A stretch of 64,000 nucleotides of DNA from Martelella mediterranea DSM 17316 (GCF_002043005.1 NZ_CP020330.1:3242001-3306000), one strand, 5' to 3'. Shown: positions 8,119 through 17,378, numbered from the stretch's first letter. The notes: generated by a model not told the origin, from the sequence alone. Made by a program: numbers and translations.

Positions 8119-9286
8119 CATCGTCATTGTAGCGGCGGCCCGCACGGCCATCGGCGCCTTCATGAAAGGCCTTGCCGCCATGCCCGCGCACGAGCTGGGC
8201 AGCATCGCGATCACTGAGGCCCTGTCGCGCTGCGGCGTGAGCCCCGCCGAAGTCGATGAGATCATTCTCGGCCAGGTGCTCACCGCGGGCGCCGGGCAGA
8301 ACCCGGCCCGGCAGGCGGCCATGAAGGCCGGCATTCCCGACACTTCAACGGCATTCGGCATCAATCAGGTCTGCGGTTCCGGCCTGCGCGCCGTCGCTCT
8401 GGGCATGCAGCAGATCGCTCTCGGCGACGCCCGCGTTATTGTTGCCGGTGGCCAGGAATCGATGTCGCTTTCCGCCCATTGCGCGCATCTGCGCGGCGGC
8501 GTGAAGATGGGCAATGCATCGCTGGTCGACACCATGGTCTCCGATGGGCTGACCGATGCATTTGGCGGCATGCAAATGGGCATCACCGCGGAAAACGTCG
8601 CCAGAGAATACGGGATCGACCGCGCCGCGCAGGACGCCTTTGCTGTCGCAAGCCATCGCAAGGCCGCGGCCGCGCAACAGGCCGGCCGGTTTGCCGAGGA
8701 AATCGTTCCCGTCACCGTTCGCGCCCGCAAGACCGAAACGGTGATCGACACCGACGAACAGATCCGCGCCGATGCCAGCGAAGAAGGACTTGCCGCCCTT
8801 CGCCCGGCGTTCGAAAAGGATGGCACCGTCACCGCCGGCAATGCCTCGGGTCTCAATGACGGCGCGGCGGCGCTGGTGCTGATGCATGCGGATGAGGCCG
8901 CAAGGCGCGGCCTTGCGCCGCTGGCGCGGATCGCGTCCTGGGCAACGGCCGGGGTCGATCCGGCGATCATGGGCATTGCGCCCGTCTCAGCCTCGCGCAA
9001 GGCGCTGGAAAAGGCGGGCTGGTCGGCCGCCGACCTCGATCTGGTGGAGGCCAATGAAGCATTCGCGGCCCAGGCCTGCGCCGTCAACGCGCAGATGGGC
9101 TGGGACCCGGACAAGGTCAACGTCAATGGCGGCGCGATCGCGCTTGGTCATCCGATCGGCGCATCGGGCGCGCGTGTTCTGGTGACGCTGCTTCACGAGC
9201 TGAAACGCCGCGATGGCCGCAAGGGCCTGGCCACGCTATGCATCGGCGGCGGCATGGGCGTCGCGCTATGCGTGGAACGTCCCTGA
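8111..9286 (+). CDS. Acetyl-CoA acetyltransferase (thiolase)
   Basis: 391 residues, the usual length for a biosynthetic-type thiolase. The acyl-accepting cysteine is C88 ([11 protein letters not shown]), and the C-terminal catalytic pair is H347 ([10 protein letters not shown]) and C377 (LCIGGGMG). The ATG at 8111 gives the canonical N-terminus ([14 protein letters not shown]) and overlaps the CoA-transferase B gene by 8 nt. It cleaves acetoacetyl-CoA into two acetyl-CoA, completing acetoacetate use, or runs in reverse. The atoB/phaA type is likelier than the 3-oxoadipyl thiolase pcaF, but substrate range cannot be read directly. A hairpin at 9321-9358 may end the operon. Confidence 0.92.
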   Translation: MHDIVIVAAARTAIGAFMKGLAAMPAHELGSIAITEALSRCGVSPAEVDEIILGQVLTAGAGQNPARQAAMKAGIPDTSTAFGINQVCGSGLRAVALGMQQIALGDARVIVAGGQESMSLSAHCAHLRGGVKMGNASLVDTMVSDGLTDAFGGMQMGITAENVAREYGIDRAAQDAFAVASHRKAAAAQQAGRFAEEIVPVTVRARKTETVIDTDEQIRADASEEGLAALRPAFEKDGTVTAGNASGLNDGAAALVLMHADEAARRGLAPLARIASWATAGVDPAIMGIAPVSASRKALEKAGWSAADLDLVEANEAFAAQACAVNAQMGWDPDKVNVNGGAIALGHPIGASGARVLVTLLHELKRRDGRKGLATLCIGGGMGVALCVERP

Positions 9287-9320
9287 AGCGCGACCTTCCT
9301 AGGTCACGGTGAAACAAACC

Positions 9321-9358
9321 GGCCCATCCCTGCCCGACAATACGGGCGGAGATGGGCC
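9321..9358. terminator. Hairpin between convergent thiolase operon and small gene
   Basis: A 16-bp imperfect stem (GGCCCATC... / ...GATGGGCC, two mismatches, 6-nt loop). On the minus strand it is followed by a T-rich stretch (GGTTTGTTTC); on the plus strand there is no T run. It probably ends the minus-strand small gene and may also stop the thiolase operon. Confidence 0.55.
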
Positions 9359-9446
9359 TGTGTCCTCGCCGACGTCCGGACGAAAGCCGGCACAGAAGAG
9401 AACAGGGCAGATCGACGCGAAGCCGCCCTGCCCGACAAAGTTCAAA

Positions 9447-9587
9447 TCAGCGGAAGCTGTCGGGAAAACGACGGCGGGCTTCGGCGCGCAGCTCATTGTA
9501 ATCATTGTAGACATCGCCGAGGCCGCGCATGAAGCGGACCAAGGGGTTGTGCTGGTTTCTGGCTTCATTCTTGCGGGTGGTGTTCAT
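9447..9587 (-). CDS. Small basic protein, 46 residues, unknown function
   Basis: Begins MNTTRKNEARNQHNPLV and ends RRRFPDSFR. An AGGA ribosome-binding site lies 8 nt before the ATG, and the frame stays open for exactly 47 codons to TGA. Codon usage matches neighbours, with strong GC at third positions in ELRAEARRR. The protein is rich in Arg and Asn, has no membrane segment or signal, and carries an amphipathic central part (FMRGLGDVYNDYNELR). It is not a clear DUF1127 member, although similar in size and charge. It stands alone on the minus strand between two convergent hairpin or gene ends. No function can be assigned. Confidence 0.6.
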   Translation of the reverse strand: MNTTRKNEARNQHNPLVRFMRGLGDVYNDYNELRAEARRRFPDSFR

Positions 9588-9768
9588 CTTCAGATCCTCG
9601 TCTTGGCGTTGATGACACCAACATAGTGATTTATCGTCGGCGCGGTATGGGGTGCGACGCAGCCCAGCCTTGCACTGAGGTGTTGGCTTACGAAGAATAC
9701 GGCGCTCTCACTTATTGAACTACGCATCGTGCTTTCCCAAAATCGATTTCGATTTTCGGGCCAATGCG

Positions 9769-11100
9769 TTAGCGCGAGATCATCTCCGCGATCTTCACGG
9801 CATAGCGGTCGGTCATGCCGGAGACGTAATCGGCGAGCGCATGAAGCGCGCTGTAGGGATCGCGGGCGTGGCGCAGGTCGATGCCCAGCGCGCGCTGCAA
9901 TTGCCGGGGATAGCCGTCGAGCCCGTCGGCCTGCCAGCCGGCAGCGGCAAGCGCCTCGATCACCGGCAGGATGCCGTCGAGAATGCGATGGACGAGGTTG
10001 CGGCCCATGACCTCGAGTTCGGTCTTGCGCGGCGAGGTGAAGATGCGCTCATTCGCCAGACTTTCGATCGCGGCGAAGTGTTCCGCCTGGGCCGAGGCGC
10101 TGACAAGCGCGCCGGCAAACCTGCCGCCCATGATCGCATCATAGTTCTCGGCAAAGGCGGCGCTGCATGCCTCGAAGGCCTTGTGGATCGCGACCGCCCG
10201 CAAGACGGCGATCTTTTCGGCCAGACTGTCGCCGCGATCGTCCTTCGGCGAAAAGCCAGCAATCTCGGACAGAAGCGGCGCGACATCGCCATAGCCGAGA
10301 TCGCCGGTGGTGAAGGCATCCTCGAGATCGAGAATATTGTAGCAGATATCATCGGCCGCCTCGACCAGGAGCACCAGCGGATGACGCCGCCACCAGGTCG
10401 CCGTGGCGTCGCCCGCGATCAGGCCGGTCCGCGCGGCGACGGTCTCAAGCTCGGCCCTCTCGCTTTCGAACACGCCGAACTTCTTCAGCCCGCCATCATG
10501 GACGGCGATCGACTTTCGCACCCGCGCCGTCACCGGATATTTGATGAACGCGCCGAGCGTGCCGTGCGTCAGCCGCATGCCGCCGGGCCGGTTCATCTCC
10601 AGCCGGGTGAGGATGCGGAAGCCCTGCGCATTACCCTCGAATGCCTCGAACTCCTCGGCAAAACAGGCGTCGCGGTCGCAAAACAGCCCCTCGCCCCGGT
10701 CGAAGCGTTCGGCAAACCACGCGCCGATCGCCGCCTCGCCGGAATGGCCGAAGGGCGGATTGCCGATATCGTGGGCAAGACAGGCCGCATGCACGAGCCC
10801 GGCGACGATTGCCTGTCCGCCTTTGGCAATCTTGCCTTCCTCCTCAAGCCAGTAACCGACCTCCAGCCCAAGCGAGCGCCCGACGCTCGCGGTCTCCACG
10901 CTGTGGATCAGGCGGTGATGGATATGGTCGTGATCGTAGAGCGGGTGGACCTGGGTCTTGTTGGCCAGCCTTCGGAACGGCGCGGAAAACGTGATCCGGT
11001 CAGCATCCTGATCAAAGGCCGGTCGGCGGGGCGAGGCCTTGCGGTCGGGACGGTAGAGAGGTTCCAGGTCGAGCAGGCGCGACCATTCCATTTCAGCCAT
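9769..11100 (-). CDS. dGTPase-like deoxynucleoside triphosphate triphosphohydrolase
   Basis: 443 residues of the HD-domain dGTPase family. Metal-binding residues are visible as H66 (HRLIHSVETASVGRSLG), H110-D111 (LAHDIGNPPFGHSGE) and a downstream Asp in EAADDICYNI. The N-terminal SRLLDLEPLYRPDR and DRITFSAPFRRLANKTQV are typical of the family's type 2 members. It hydrolyses dNTPs to deoxynucleoside and tripolyphosphate, helping to control dNTP pools. The ATG at 11100 begins at the conserved part of the family; a longer frame upstream overlaps the J-domain gene end and is unsupported. A 28-nt gap separates it from the J-domain gene, so the two may be cotranscribed. Confidence 0.9.
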   Translation of the reverse strand: MAEMEWSRLLDLEPLYRPDRKASPRRPAFDQDADRITFSAPFRRLANKTQVHPLYDHDHIHHRLIHSVETASVGRSLGLEVGYWLEEEGKIAKGGQAIVAGLVHAACLAHDIGNPPFGHSGEAAIGAWFAERFDRGEGLFCDRDACFAEEFEAFEGNAQGFRILTRLEMNRPGGMRLTHGTLGAFIKYPVTARVRKSIAVHDGGLKKFGVFESERAELETVAARTGLIAGDATATWWRRHPLVLLVEAADDICYNILDLEDAFTTGDLGYGDVAPLLSEIAGFSPKDDRGDSLAEKIAVLRAVAIHKAFEACSAAFAENYDAIMGGRFAGALVSASAQAEHFAAIESLANERIFTSPRKTELEVMGRNLVHRILDGILPVIEALAAAGWQADGLDGYPRQLQRALGIDLRHARDPYSALHALADYVSGMTDRYAVKIAEMISR

Positions 11101-11128
11101 TTCGTCATCCCCCGCCGCTCGGAAACCG

Positions 11129-11770
11129 CTATTCGGCAGCCTTGCCTTGCGCTGTCTTGTCTTCCAGATGTTTCTCGGCAGGGCTATCCGCTTCGCCGTC
11201 ATGCTCCAGTTCATAGGCATAGCCCTCAAGCATCACATAGGCCTGCTCGATTGCCTCGATCTGGGTTTCGGCGTTGCGGATCGCCTCCGCGATCGATTCG
11301 CTGCGCGCCCGCAGCATGGAGCCAAGCACGTCGGAATTGCCCTTGTCGCTCTTGCGCCGGGCGAGCCTCGCAAGGTGCTTGCGCACGCGAGCGCGATGGC
11401 GCTCAAGCTCCAGAATATGGAAGCGGCTCTTCAGGATGTCGTCGGAAAGCTTGCGCCGCATCGCCGCAACCGGATCGAAACTGCCCGGCTCGCGCTCATC
11501 TAGGATCATCTCGTTGACCAGCGGCTCGAGCAGCAGCACGCCTTTCAGGTCCTTGGCATCGGCAAGCTCCGGGTCATAGCCGGTGTCGTCATAGACCTTG
11601 CGCCGCACCGGGTCCTTCAGCAGATCATAGGACGCCTGAAGACGGGCGAACCGTTCGCCGTCACCGCCGCTGTCGGGATGCGCTTCCTTGGCCAGCCGCC
11701 GGTAGGCCGCGCGCACGGTCTCGCTATCGCAATCGCGATCTATGCCCAGCACTTCATAGGGGTCGATCAA
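11129..11770 (-). CDS. J-domain (DnaJ-like) protein
   Basis: 213 residues with an N-terminal J domain (residues 2-65): DPYEVLGIDRDCDSETVRAA, then the HPD tripeptide at 31-33, which stimulates DnaK ATPase, and LQASYDLLKDPVRRKVYD. The G/F-rich and zinc-finger regions of classical DnaJ are missing. The rest is charged and helical (about 100-200), probably coiled coil. It is best described as a specialised DnaK co-chaperone of type III; its client is unknown. It precedes the dGTPase gene on the same strand. Confidence 0.88.
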   Translation of the reverse strand: MIDPYEVLGIDRDCDSETVRAAYRRLAKEAHPDSGGDGERFARLQASYDLLKDPVRRKVYDDTGYDPELADAKDLKGVLLLEPLVNEMILDEREPGSFDPVAAMRRKLSDDILKSRFHILELERHRARVRKHLARLARRKSDKGNSDVLGSMLRARSESIAEAIRNAETQIEAIEQAYVMLEGYAYELEHDGEADSPAEKHLEDKTAQGKAAE

Positions 11771-12152
11771 GCCGTCACCCGTTTCATCCCGTTAAACAAC
11801 GCCTCATGGACTAGCGCGCCCGCCCCCGCTGTTCAAGGTGAAAGAGGGTTGAAATGCGCGTAGATCACGCGCCGCGCGATCAATCCGGACAGTTTTCCCC
11901 CGAGGGCACTTTGTGGCCGCAAATTTGACATTCGGGCGTCCAAATTCTACACATCAGCCGTGCCGTCGACGAACGCCGTCTTCGGCAAGCCTCCTTTATT
12001 GCTTATTTGGAGGCCTTAGCGACGCCGCCTGAGGCTTCGCATGCCCGCCCCCATGCGGGATCATCGTCCGCACGCACACCCCGCGTTTTAACGCGTGCAA
12101 GCGCTGGCACAAAGCGCTGGACAATCCGACGTCCGCCGGAGAAGGAACAAGT
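11771..12152. other. 382-nt intergenic region with a hairpin-rich proVWX leader
   Basis: Contains no convincing ORF. The part nearest proV has three consecutive self-complementary elements: 12013-12035 (GCCTTAG / CTGAGGC), 12044-12059 (CCCGC / GCGGG) and 12082-12095 (CGCGTT-TT-AACGCG), then two AGCGCT copies. A GAAGGAAC ribosome-binding site precedes the proV ATG. The promoter and transcript start could not be pinned down. Possible osmoregulatory leader, by inference only. Confidence 0.4.
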
Positions 12153-13388
12153 ATGAGCGTCAAACTGACCGCTAAGAACGTGTCGAAACTGTTCAATGAT
12201 GACGATGGCGAAGGCGCGCGACGCCTCGCTGCTGGCGAAAGCAAGGAAGATATCTTCAAGGCAACCGGCGTCACTGTCGGGATCGACAATGTCAGTTTCG
12301 ACGTCAACGAGGGTGAAATCTTCGTGATCATGGGCCTGTCCGGCTCCGGAAAATCGACGATCGTTCGCACGCTCAACGGCCTGATCCCGCCGACCTCCGG
12401 CCAGATCATCATCGACAATGTCGACGTCGCCTCCTGCGACAAGGAAACGCTACGCGAAGTCAGGCGTAAGAAAATCACCATGGTTTTCCAGCACTTCGCG
12501 CTGTTTCCTCACAAGACGATTATAGACAATGTCGCCTTCGGACTGAAGCTCAAGGGCATGGGCAAGGAAGAACGCCACGAACTGGCGCGCGCCTCGCTCG
12601 CCAAGGTCGGGCTCGAGGCCTATGCCAACAGCTATCCGAGCCAGCTTTCCGGCGGCATGCAGCAGCGCGTCGGCCTTGCCCGCGGCCTTGCCAATGATCC
12701 TGAAATCCTGCTGATGGACGAACCCTTCGGCGCGCTCGACCCGCTGATCCGTCGCGAAATGCAGGACGAGCTGATCGTTCTTCAAAAAGAGTTGAAGAAG
12801 ACCATCATCTTCATCACCCACGATCTCAACGAGGCGATGATCCTCGGCGACCGGATCGCGATCATGAAGGACGGCGCCTTCGTGCAGGTCGGCACGGCGC
12901 AGGAGATCGTCTCCGAGCCCGCCGACGACTATGTCCGCGCCTTCGTCTCCGACATCGACCGCAGCCGGGTCTTCAAGGTCTCCGACATTTCCCGCGATGC
13001 CGCATGGGTAAAGGTCGATTCGACCACGGCCGATGCGCTCGGCGTGATGGACAAAGCCAAATCCGATTTCGCCTATGTCGTCGAAAGGGGCGTGCCGGTC
13101 GGCCTTCTGATGCGCTCCGACGCGATGGAGGCCCAGCGCACGGCCCCCGTCCGCGACGTCATGTATGCCGAACCGCCGACAGTCTCTGAGGAATCCTACC
13201 TGAACGAGGTCTATGGCGCGGCCCAGGCCGGCGTGCCGATGGCCGTGACCGATGACGACGGCAAGCTTGTCGGCGTCGTCGATCAGGAAGCGATCTTCGA
13301 ACAGCTCGCCTCCGAGACGGAGGAGCCCCCTCCCCAACTCGCCCAGGAAGAAGCCAAGAAGCAGGCCGGCCAGCCGGCCAGCGAATAA
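12153..13388 (+). CDS. proV: Glycine betaine/proline ABC transporter ATP-binding protein
   Basis: 411 residues. The ATPase has Walker A GLSGSGKS (61-68), the ProV-type [12 protein letters not shown], signature [15 protein letters not shown] and Walker [17 protein letters not shown] tandem CBS region follows (about 285-400; [18 protein letters not shown] and [12 protein letters not shown]), as in ProV/OpuAA, which senses ionic strength in characterised homologues. It energises uptake of compatible solutes and is the first gene of proVWX. An N-terminal insert ([20 protein letters not shown]) is normal for this family. The C-terminal tail is Glu/Lys/Gln-rich. Confidence 0.93.
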   Translation: MSVKLTAKNVSKLFNDDDGEGARRLAAGESKEDIFKATGVTVGIDNVSFDVNEGEIFVIMGLSGSGKSTIVRTLNGLIPPTSGQIIIDNVDVASCDKETLREVRRKKITMVFQHFALFPHKTIIDNVAFGLKLKGMGKEERHELARASLAKVGLEAYANSYPSQLSGGMQQRVGLARGLANDPEILLMDEPFGALDPLIRREMQDELIVLQKELKKTIIFITHDLNEAMILGDRIAIMKDGAFVQVGTAQEIVSEPADDYVRAFVSDIDRSRVFKVSDISRDAAWVKVDSTTADALGVMDKAKSDFAYVVERGVPVGLLMRSDAMEAQRTAPVRDVMYAEPPTVSEESYLNEVYGAAQAGVPMAVTDDDGKLVGVVDQEAIFEQLASETEEPPPQLAQEEAKKQAGQPASE

Positions 13389-13407
13389 GTCGAGAGGGAG
13401 TTAGACC

Positions 13408-14319
13408 ATGTTTGATCCATCACAGTATTTCACCATTCCCTTCGACGCCTGGATAAACGACTTCGTCCGCGGCTTTCTGGTGCCGAATTTCCGGCCGTTC
13501 TTCCGCGCGCTTCAGGTGCCGGTCAACCAGGTCCTGATGGCGCTGGACAGCTTCCTGGCCTTTATACCGATGCTGGTGCTGACGGCGGTGTTCGCGCTGC
13601 TCGCCTGGCGCATCGTCGGCAAGACCATGGCAATCGTCACGATCGTCGGCTTCCTGTTCGTCGATCTCATCGGGCTGTGGCCGGAAACGATGACGACGCT
13701 TGCCATGATCCTGACCTCGGTGATCTTCTGCACCGTCATCGGCGTACCGGTCGGCATTCTCGTCGCCCGCAGCGATATGATGTGGAAGATCGTAAGGCCG
13801 ATCCTCGACGTGATGCAGACGGTTCCAAGCTTCGTTTATCTCGTTCCGATCGTTATGCTGTTCGGTGTCGGCATGGCGCCGGGCATCATCGCCACCATCA
13901 TCTTCGCGCTGCCGCCGATCATCCGCATGACCAATCTCGGCATCCGCAATGTGCGCACCGATCTGATCGAGGCATCGGAGGCTTTCGGCGCCACCTATTC
14001 GCAGACGCTGTTCGAAGTTCAGCTCCCGCTTGCCATGAGAACCATCATGGCGGGGTTGAATCAGACGCTCATGTTGGCCATGTCAATGGTTGTCATCGCA
14101 GCGCTTATCGGCGCGGGCGGCCTCGGACAGGTCGTCAACACGGGCCTTGGCCGGCTCGATGTCGGCGGCGCGACCGCCGGCGGCGTCGGCATCGTGGTCC
14201 TTGCGATCGTGCTCGACCGCATCACCCAGGGCCTTGTCGAGCCATCAGATCCCAACCGGATGACATTCCGTCAGGCGTTGGGTACGCTTTTCAGCGGTCA
14301 GAAAAAGGCCGCCGAATAA
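13408..14319 (+). CDS. proW: Glycine betaine/proline ABC transporter permease
   Basis: 303 residues. Several hydrophobic segments and the binding-protein-dependent permease core are visible: GVPVGILVARSDMMWKIVRP, VMQTVPSFVYLVP, and the EAA loop ASEAFGATYSQTLFEVQLP, followed by GGLGQVVNTGLGRLD. N-terminal residues PFDAWINDFVRGFLVP match ProW/OpuAB. It begins 19 nt after proV and precedes the binding protein. It forms the inner-membrane channel of the importer. Confidence 0.93.
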   Translation: MFDPSQYFTIPFDAWINDFVRGFLVPNFRPFFRALQVPVNQVLMALDSFLAFIPMLVLTAVFALLAWRIVGKTMAIVTIVGFLFVDLIGLWPETMTTLAMILTSVIFCTVIGVPVGILVARSDMMWKIVRPILDVMQTVPSFVYLVPIVMLFGVGMAPGIIATIIFALPPIIRMTNLGIRNVRTDLIEASEAFGATYSQTLFEVQLPLAMRTIMAGLNQTLMLAMSMVVIAALIGAGGLGQVVNTGLGRLDVGGATAGGVGIVVLAIVLDRITQGLVEPSDPNRMTFRQALGTLFSGQKKAAE

Positions 14320-14429
14320 AACGAAGGCGTCCATCCGGACGCTTTCCAAAAGGGATCTCCAATCCCGTCGCCAAGGCGGTTGCCTGCAACAGGGCAAGCG
14401 CCGCAACACGAAGAAACGGAGAAACGCTC

Positions 14430-15437
14430 ATGAACAACAATCTCACCAAACTGACCGCCGCCCTTATGCTTGGCGCCGCCAGCATCGTACCGGCCACTGC
14501 CGCCTTCGCGCAGGAACCCGGCGATGGCAAGACCATCAAGATGGCGCAGGCCGACTGGGATACCGGCTGGTTCCAGGCCGAAATCTACAAGCAGATGTTC
14601 GAGGATCTCGGCTACAGCGTAACCGGCCCGATGACGCTCGGCGCGTCCGCCTTCTATCAGGCCGTCTCGCAGGGCGATGTTGACCTCTGGGTCAATGGCT
14701 GGTTCCCGCTGCACGAAACCTACAAGCCGACCTTCGAAGGCAAGGCCAAGGTTGATGGCGCGGTCGCCAAGGGCGGCGCGCTGCAGGGCTACCTCGTCGA
14801 CAAGGCGGCGATTGAAGAATTCGACATCAAGACGCTTGACGACTTCAAGCGCCCGGAAGTCAAGGAAGCCTTCGACCGCAATGGCGACGGCAAGGCCGAT
14901 CTCGTCGCCTGCCCGCCCGGCTGGGGCTGCGAGCTGACGATTTCGAAGCACATGGAAGAGTTCGACCTGGGTGACGACATCAACCCGATCAAGGCTGGCT
15001 ACTCCGCTTCGATGGCCGATGCGATCGCCGCCTACCAGAACGGCGAGCACATCCTGTTCTACACCTGGACCCCGAACTGGACCGTTGATCAGCTTTCGCC
15101 GGGCAAGGACGTGATGTGGATCGAAGTGCCGCAGAAGGAAGGCGTAGAGCTGCCGGCTCCGGCCAAGGGTCTCGACACCTGCGTCGCCGATCCGTGCTAC
15201 ATGGGCTTTGTCGCCAACGACATCGTTCCGGTCGTCAATGACGACTTCATCGCCGACAACCCGGCCGTCGATGCGCTTCTCAACGAAGTATCGATCCCGC
15301 TGGCAGACATCTTCGCCCAGAACTCGAAGATGAACAATGGCGACGACGACGTCCAGGCGCAGGCCACCGAGTGGATCAAGAACAACCAGGACATGGTTGA
15401 CGGTTGGCTCGAAAAGGCCCGCGAAGCCGCCGGCTGA
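14430..15437 (+). CDS. proX: Glycine betaine/proline substrate-binding protein
   Basis: 335 residues with a signal peptide (MNNNLTKLTAALMLGAASIV, then PATAAFA|QE). The mature protein is an OpuAC-type ligand binder with aromatic residues placed as in ProX: ADWDTGWFQAEIYKQ, VDLWVNGWFPLHETY, and YTWTPNW, expected to form the cation-pi cage for the quaternary amine. A GACGGAGAAACG-like site precedes the ATG at 14430. It is the last gene of proVWX and is followed by a strong terminator at 15461-15492. Ligands could include glycine betaine, proline betaine or choline. Confidence 0.93.
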   Translation: MNNNLTKLTAALMLGAASIVPATAAFAQEPGDGKTIKMAQADWDTGWFQAEIYKQMFEDLGYSVTGPMTLGASAFYQAVSQGDVDLWVNGWFPLHETYKPTFEGKAKVDGAVAKGGALQGYLVDKAAIEEFDIKTLDDFKRPEVKEAFDRNGDGKADLVACPPGWGCELTISKHMEEFDLGDDINPIKAGYSASMADAIAAYQNGEHILFYTWTPNWTVDQLSPGKDVMWIEVPQKEGVELPAPAKGLDTCVADPCYMGFVANDIVPVVNDDFIADNPAVDALLNEVSIPLADIFAQNSKMNNGDDDVQAQATEWIKNNQDMVDGWLEKAREAAG

Positions 15438-15460
15438 TCGTTCTTAACGACTGAAATGAG

Positions 15461-15492
15461 GAGCCCCGGTCTTTCTGCCGGGGCTCTTTTTT
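15461..15492 (+). terminator. Rho-independent terminator after proX
   Basis: GAGCCCCGG / CCGGGGCTC stem with an 8-nt loop, followed directly by six Ts. It lies 24 nt past the proX stop and between convergent genes. Confidence 0.9.
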
Positions 15493-15503
15493 ATGCGTGA
15501 AAC

Positions 15504-16979
15504 TCAGGAAGCGTCGAGGCTGATACCCTTGGTCTCGATGCGGAAGAAGAAGGTCACCAATGCGCCGACAAGCGAGGTGGCCACGAGGGCGTAGAGCAGC
15601 GCCGTTGTGCCGATATCGGCGAGAAGAACCGGAAACAGAAAGGCCGTGAGGCAGGCCCCGATCTTGGCGAAGGAGGCCGCGAAACCCGCCCCCGTTCCCC
15701 TTATCCGCGTCGGAAAAACCTCCCCGGCGATCAGATAGGTCTGGGCGTTGGGGCCGAGATTGGTCATGAAATTGAACAGCATGAAGCCGGTAAAGATTAG
15801 CGCGGTCTGCGTCACCCCGCTATAGGCTCCGGCCTGGGCGGCGATAAACAGGCCAGCGGCGCAGCCGACAAAGCCGAACACCTGCAACCTGATCCGCCCG
15901 ATCCGGTCGGCAAGCAGGACGGCTGCGACAATGCCGACCAAGAGAAGCACGTCCAGCAGGGCCGTGCCCTTGGCGGCGATCAGGTCGTTATGCACGAGAT
16001 CGGCGATGTTCTGGGCATGCTGGCGCTGGTGCCCCACGGTGGCTGCAAGGATCGTCGGCGTGAAGATGCCGATGCCATAGGTGCCGAGGTCCTGCAGGAA
16101 CCATGGCACGGATGCCAGGATCAGCGCCCTGCGGTTCTGCTTCTGAAACAGGCCGCGATAGCCGGTCGCATGCGGCCTCTCACCATGCTTTTCCCGCCGG
16201 CCGTTGATGGAGATCGTCTTCGGGTAGAGCGGATTGCGGCGCAGCAGCTTCTGCAGTTCCGTTTCCGCGGCGCGCTCCCGGCCGCTGACGGCCAGCCAGT
16301 GCGGGCTTTCCGGAATGAAGAACCGGCCGGCGAACACCGCAAGCGCCGGAATGATCGCGCAGCCATACATCCAGCGCCATGCCCCGACCGACGGGTCCAG
16401 CGTGAGGATGATATAGCCGAGCACCGTGCCGAACAGCGCGCCGACAGCCTGAAACCCGAAGGCGGAAAGCACGAGCCCTCCGCGGGTGCGCGACGGCGTG
16501 CTTTCCGAAATCACCAGATGGGCCGTTGGGTAATCGCAGCCAAGCGCGAGCCCCATGCCTAACAGGCAGACGATCAGCCATGAGAAGTTCGGCGTGAACA
16601 CGATCATAGCCAGAAAGGCTATGAAAAGACCGATCTCGAAGATGAACACCCGCTTGCGACCGAAACGATCCGAAAGGCTGCCAAGCGCACTCGCGCCGAT
16701 CAGAATGCCGAACAGCGAGGCCGAGCCGACCATACCGTGCTGGACGGCATTGAGGCCGAATTCCTTCGCGATCAGCGGCATGGCGACGCCGGTCATGAAA
16801 ACCACAAGGCCCTCGAAGAACTTGCCGGCGACCGAAAGGCTCCAGATTCGCCATTGCATCGCCGTCATCTGCGGCGCCGGCGCTGCCGTGCCATCCGCCC
16901 AATACGGGTGCTCGTCGATATAATGCTGGACGCTGTGGCCATCGGCCTCGGTCCGCATTTCCTTGTCTACCACGTTCAT
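15504..16979 (-). CDS. MFS transporter, sugar/aromatic-acid porter type
   Basis: 491 residues with about 12 hydrophobic segments. MFS signatures are visible: GSLSDRFGRKRVF after TM2, PESPHWLAVSGRE after TM6 and LADRIGRIRLQVFG in the second half, with a long charged cytoplasmic loop between the halves. It has a 30-residue hydrophilic N-terminal arm. The ATG at 16979 was chosen for the AAGGGA ribosome-binding site; a longer frame reaches into a repeat region and is an artefact. It is a single gene, convergent with proX. The substrate is unknown; sugar, myo-inositol and aromatic acid carriers share this pattern. Confidence 0.88.
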   Translation of the reverse strand: MNVVDKEMRTEADGHSVQHYIDEHPYWADGTAAPAPQMTAMQWRIWSLSVAGKFFEGLVVFMTGVAMPLIAKEFGLNAVQHGMVGSASLFGILIGASALGSLSDRFGRKRVFIFEIGLFIAFLAMIVFTPNFSWLIVCLLGMGLALGCDYPTAHLVISESTPSRTRGGLVLSAFGFQAVGALFGTVLGYIILTLDPSVGAWRWMYGCAIIPALAVFAGRFFIPESPHWLAVSGRERAAETELQKLLRRNPLYPKTISINGRREKHGERPHATGYRGLFQKQNRRALILASVPWFLQDLGTYGIGIFTPTILAATVGHQRQHAQNIADLVHNDLIAAKGTALLDVLLLVGIVAAVLLADRIGRIRLQVFGFVGCAAGLFIAAQAGAYSGVTQTALIFTGFMLFNFMTNLGPNAQTYLIAGEVFPTRIRGTGAGFAASFAKIGACLTAFLFPVLLADIGTTALLYALVATSLVGALVTFFFRIETKGISLDAS

Positions 16980-17116
16980 CACAATCCCTTCCGTGCCGGT
17001 CGCAAACTCCTGCGACAACAGTCCTAGTGACGTCGGTTGAGATTTTGATGACAATACCCGAAATACGGGCCCTGGATTGGAGATCGAACTGCCGAGAGAA
17101 TAAATTGAAAAAGAAA

Positions 17117-17145
17117 AGAGGCCCGACGTTGAACGCCGGGCCTCT
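17117..17145 (-). terminator. Terminator hairpin, second copy
   Basis: Stem AGAGGCCCG / CGGGCCTCT, followed on the minus strand by a T-rich run (TTTTCTTTTTC). The element is an almost exact copy of 17350-17378, differing by one base in the loop. Confidence 0.75.
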
Positions 17146-17208
17146 CCTGGTTGCTGACAAAGCAACGAGCTTTGACCATCATTTGTTGTCGCCCTTCTTT
17201 CTTGAGTC

Positions 17209-17231
17209 ATGCTCGGACTTGATCCGAGCAT
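17209..17231. repeat. Intergenic palindrome
   Basis: Perfect 9-bp stem ATGCTCGGA / TCCGAGCAT with a CTTGA loop. This matches the dispersed palindromes common in intergenic DNA of Rhizobiales and Brucella-like genomes. Confidence 0.6.
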
Positions 17232-17293
17232 CCAGACGGCTTAAGTCGCTGAATTTGCGAAGATTTATAACGAGATTTTGCCGGGCGGCCTGG

Positions 17294-17316
17294 ATCCTCG
17301 GGTCAAGCCCAAGGAT
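17294..17316. repeat. Intergenic palindrome
   Basis: Near-perfect stem ATCCTCGGG / CCCAAGGAT with a TCAAG loop, of the same dispersed repeat class as 17209-17231. Confidence 0.6.
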
Positions 17317-17349
17317 GACCCGGAATGGGAGGCAAGGTTGTCAACGAAA

Positions 17350-17378
17350 AGAGGCCCGACGCTGAACGCCGGGCCTCT
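17350..17378 (-). terminator. Terminator of the aminotransferase gene, first copy
   Basis: Stem AGAGGCCCG / CGGGCCTCT followed on the minus strand by TTTTCGTTG. It begins 30 nt past the aminotransferase stop. Confidence 0.8.

Noticed and set aside
9447..9587. DUF1127 label for the 46-residue protein
   Set aside because: Size and charge are similar, but the typical DUF1127 Trp/Arg-rich pattern and LxDIGL-type end are missing.
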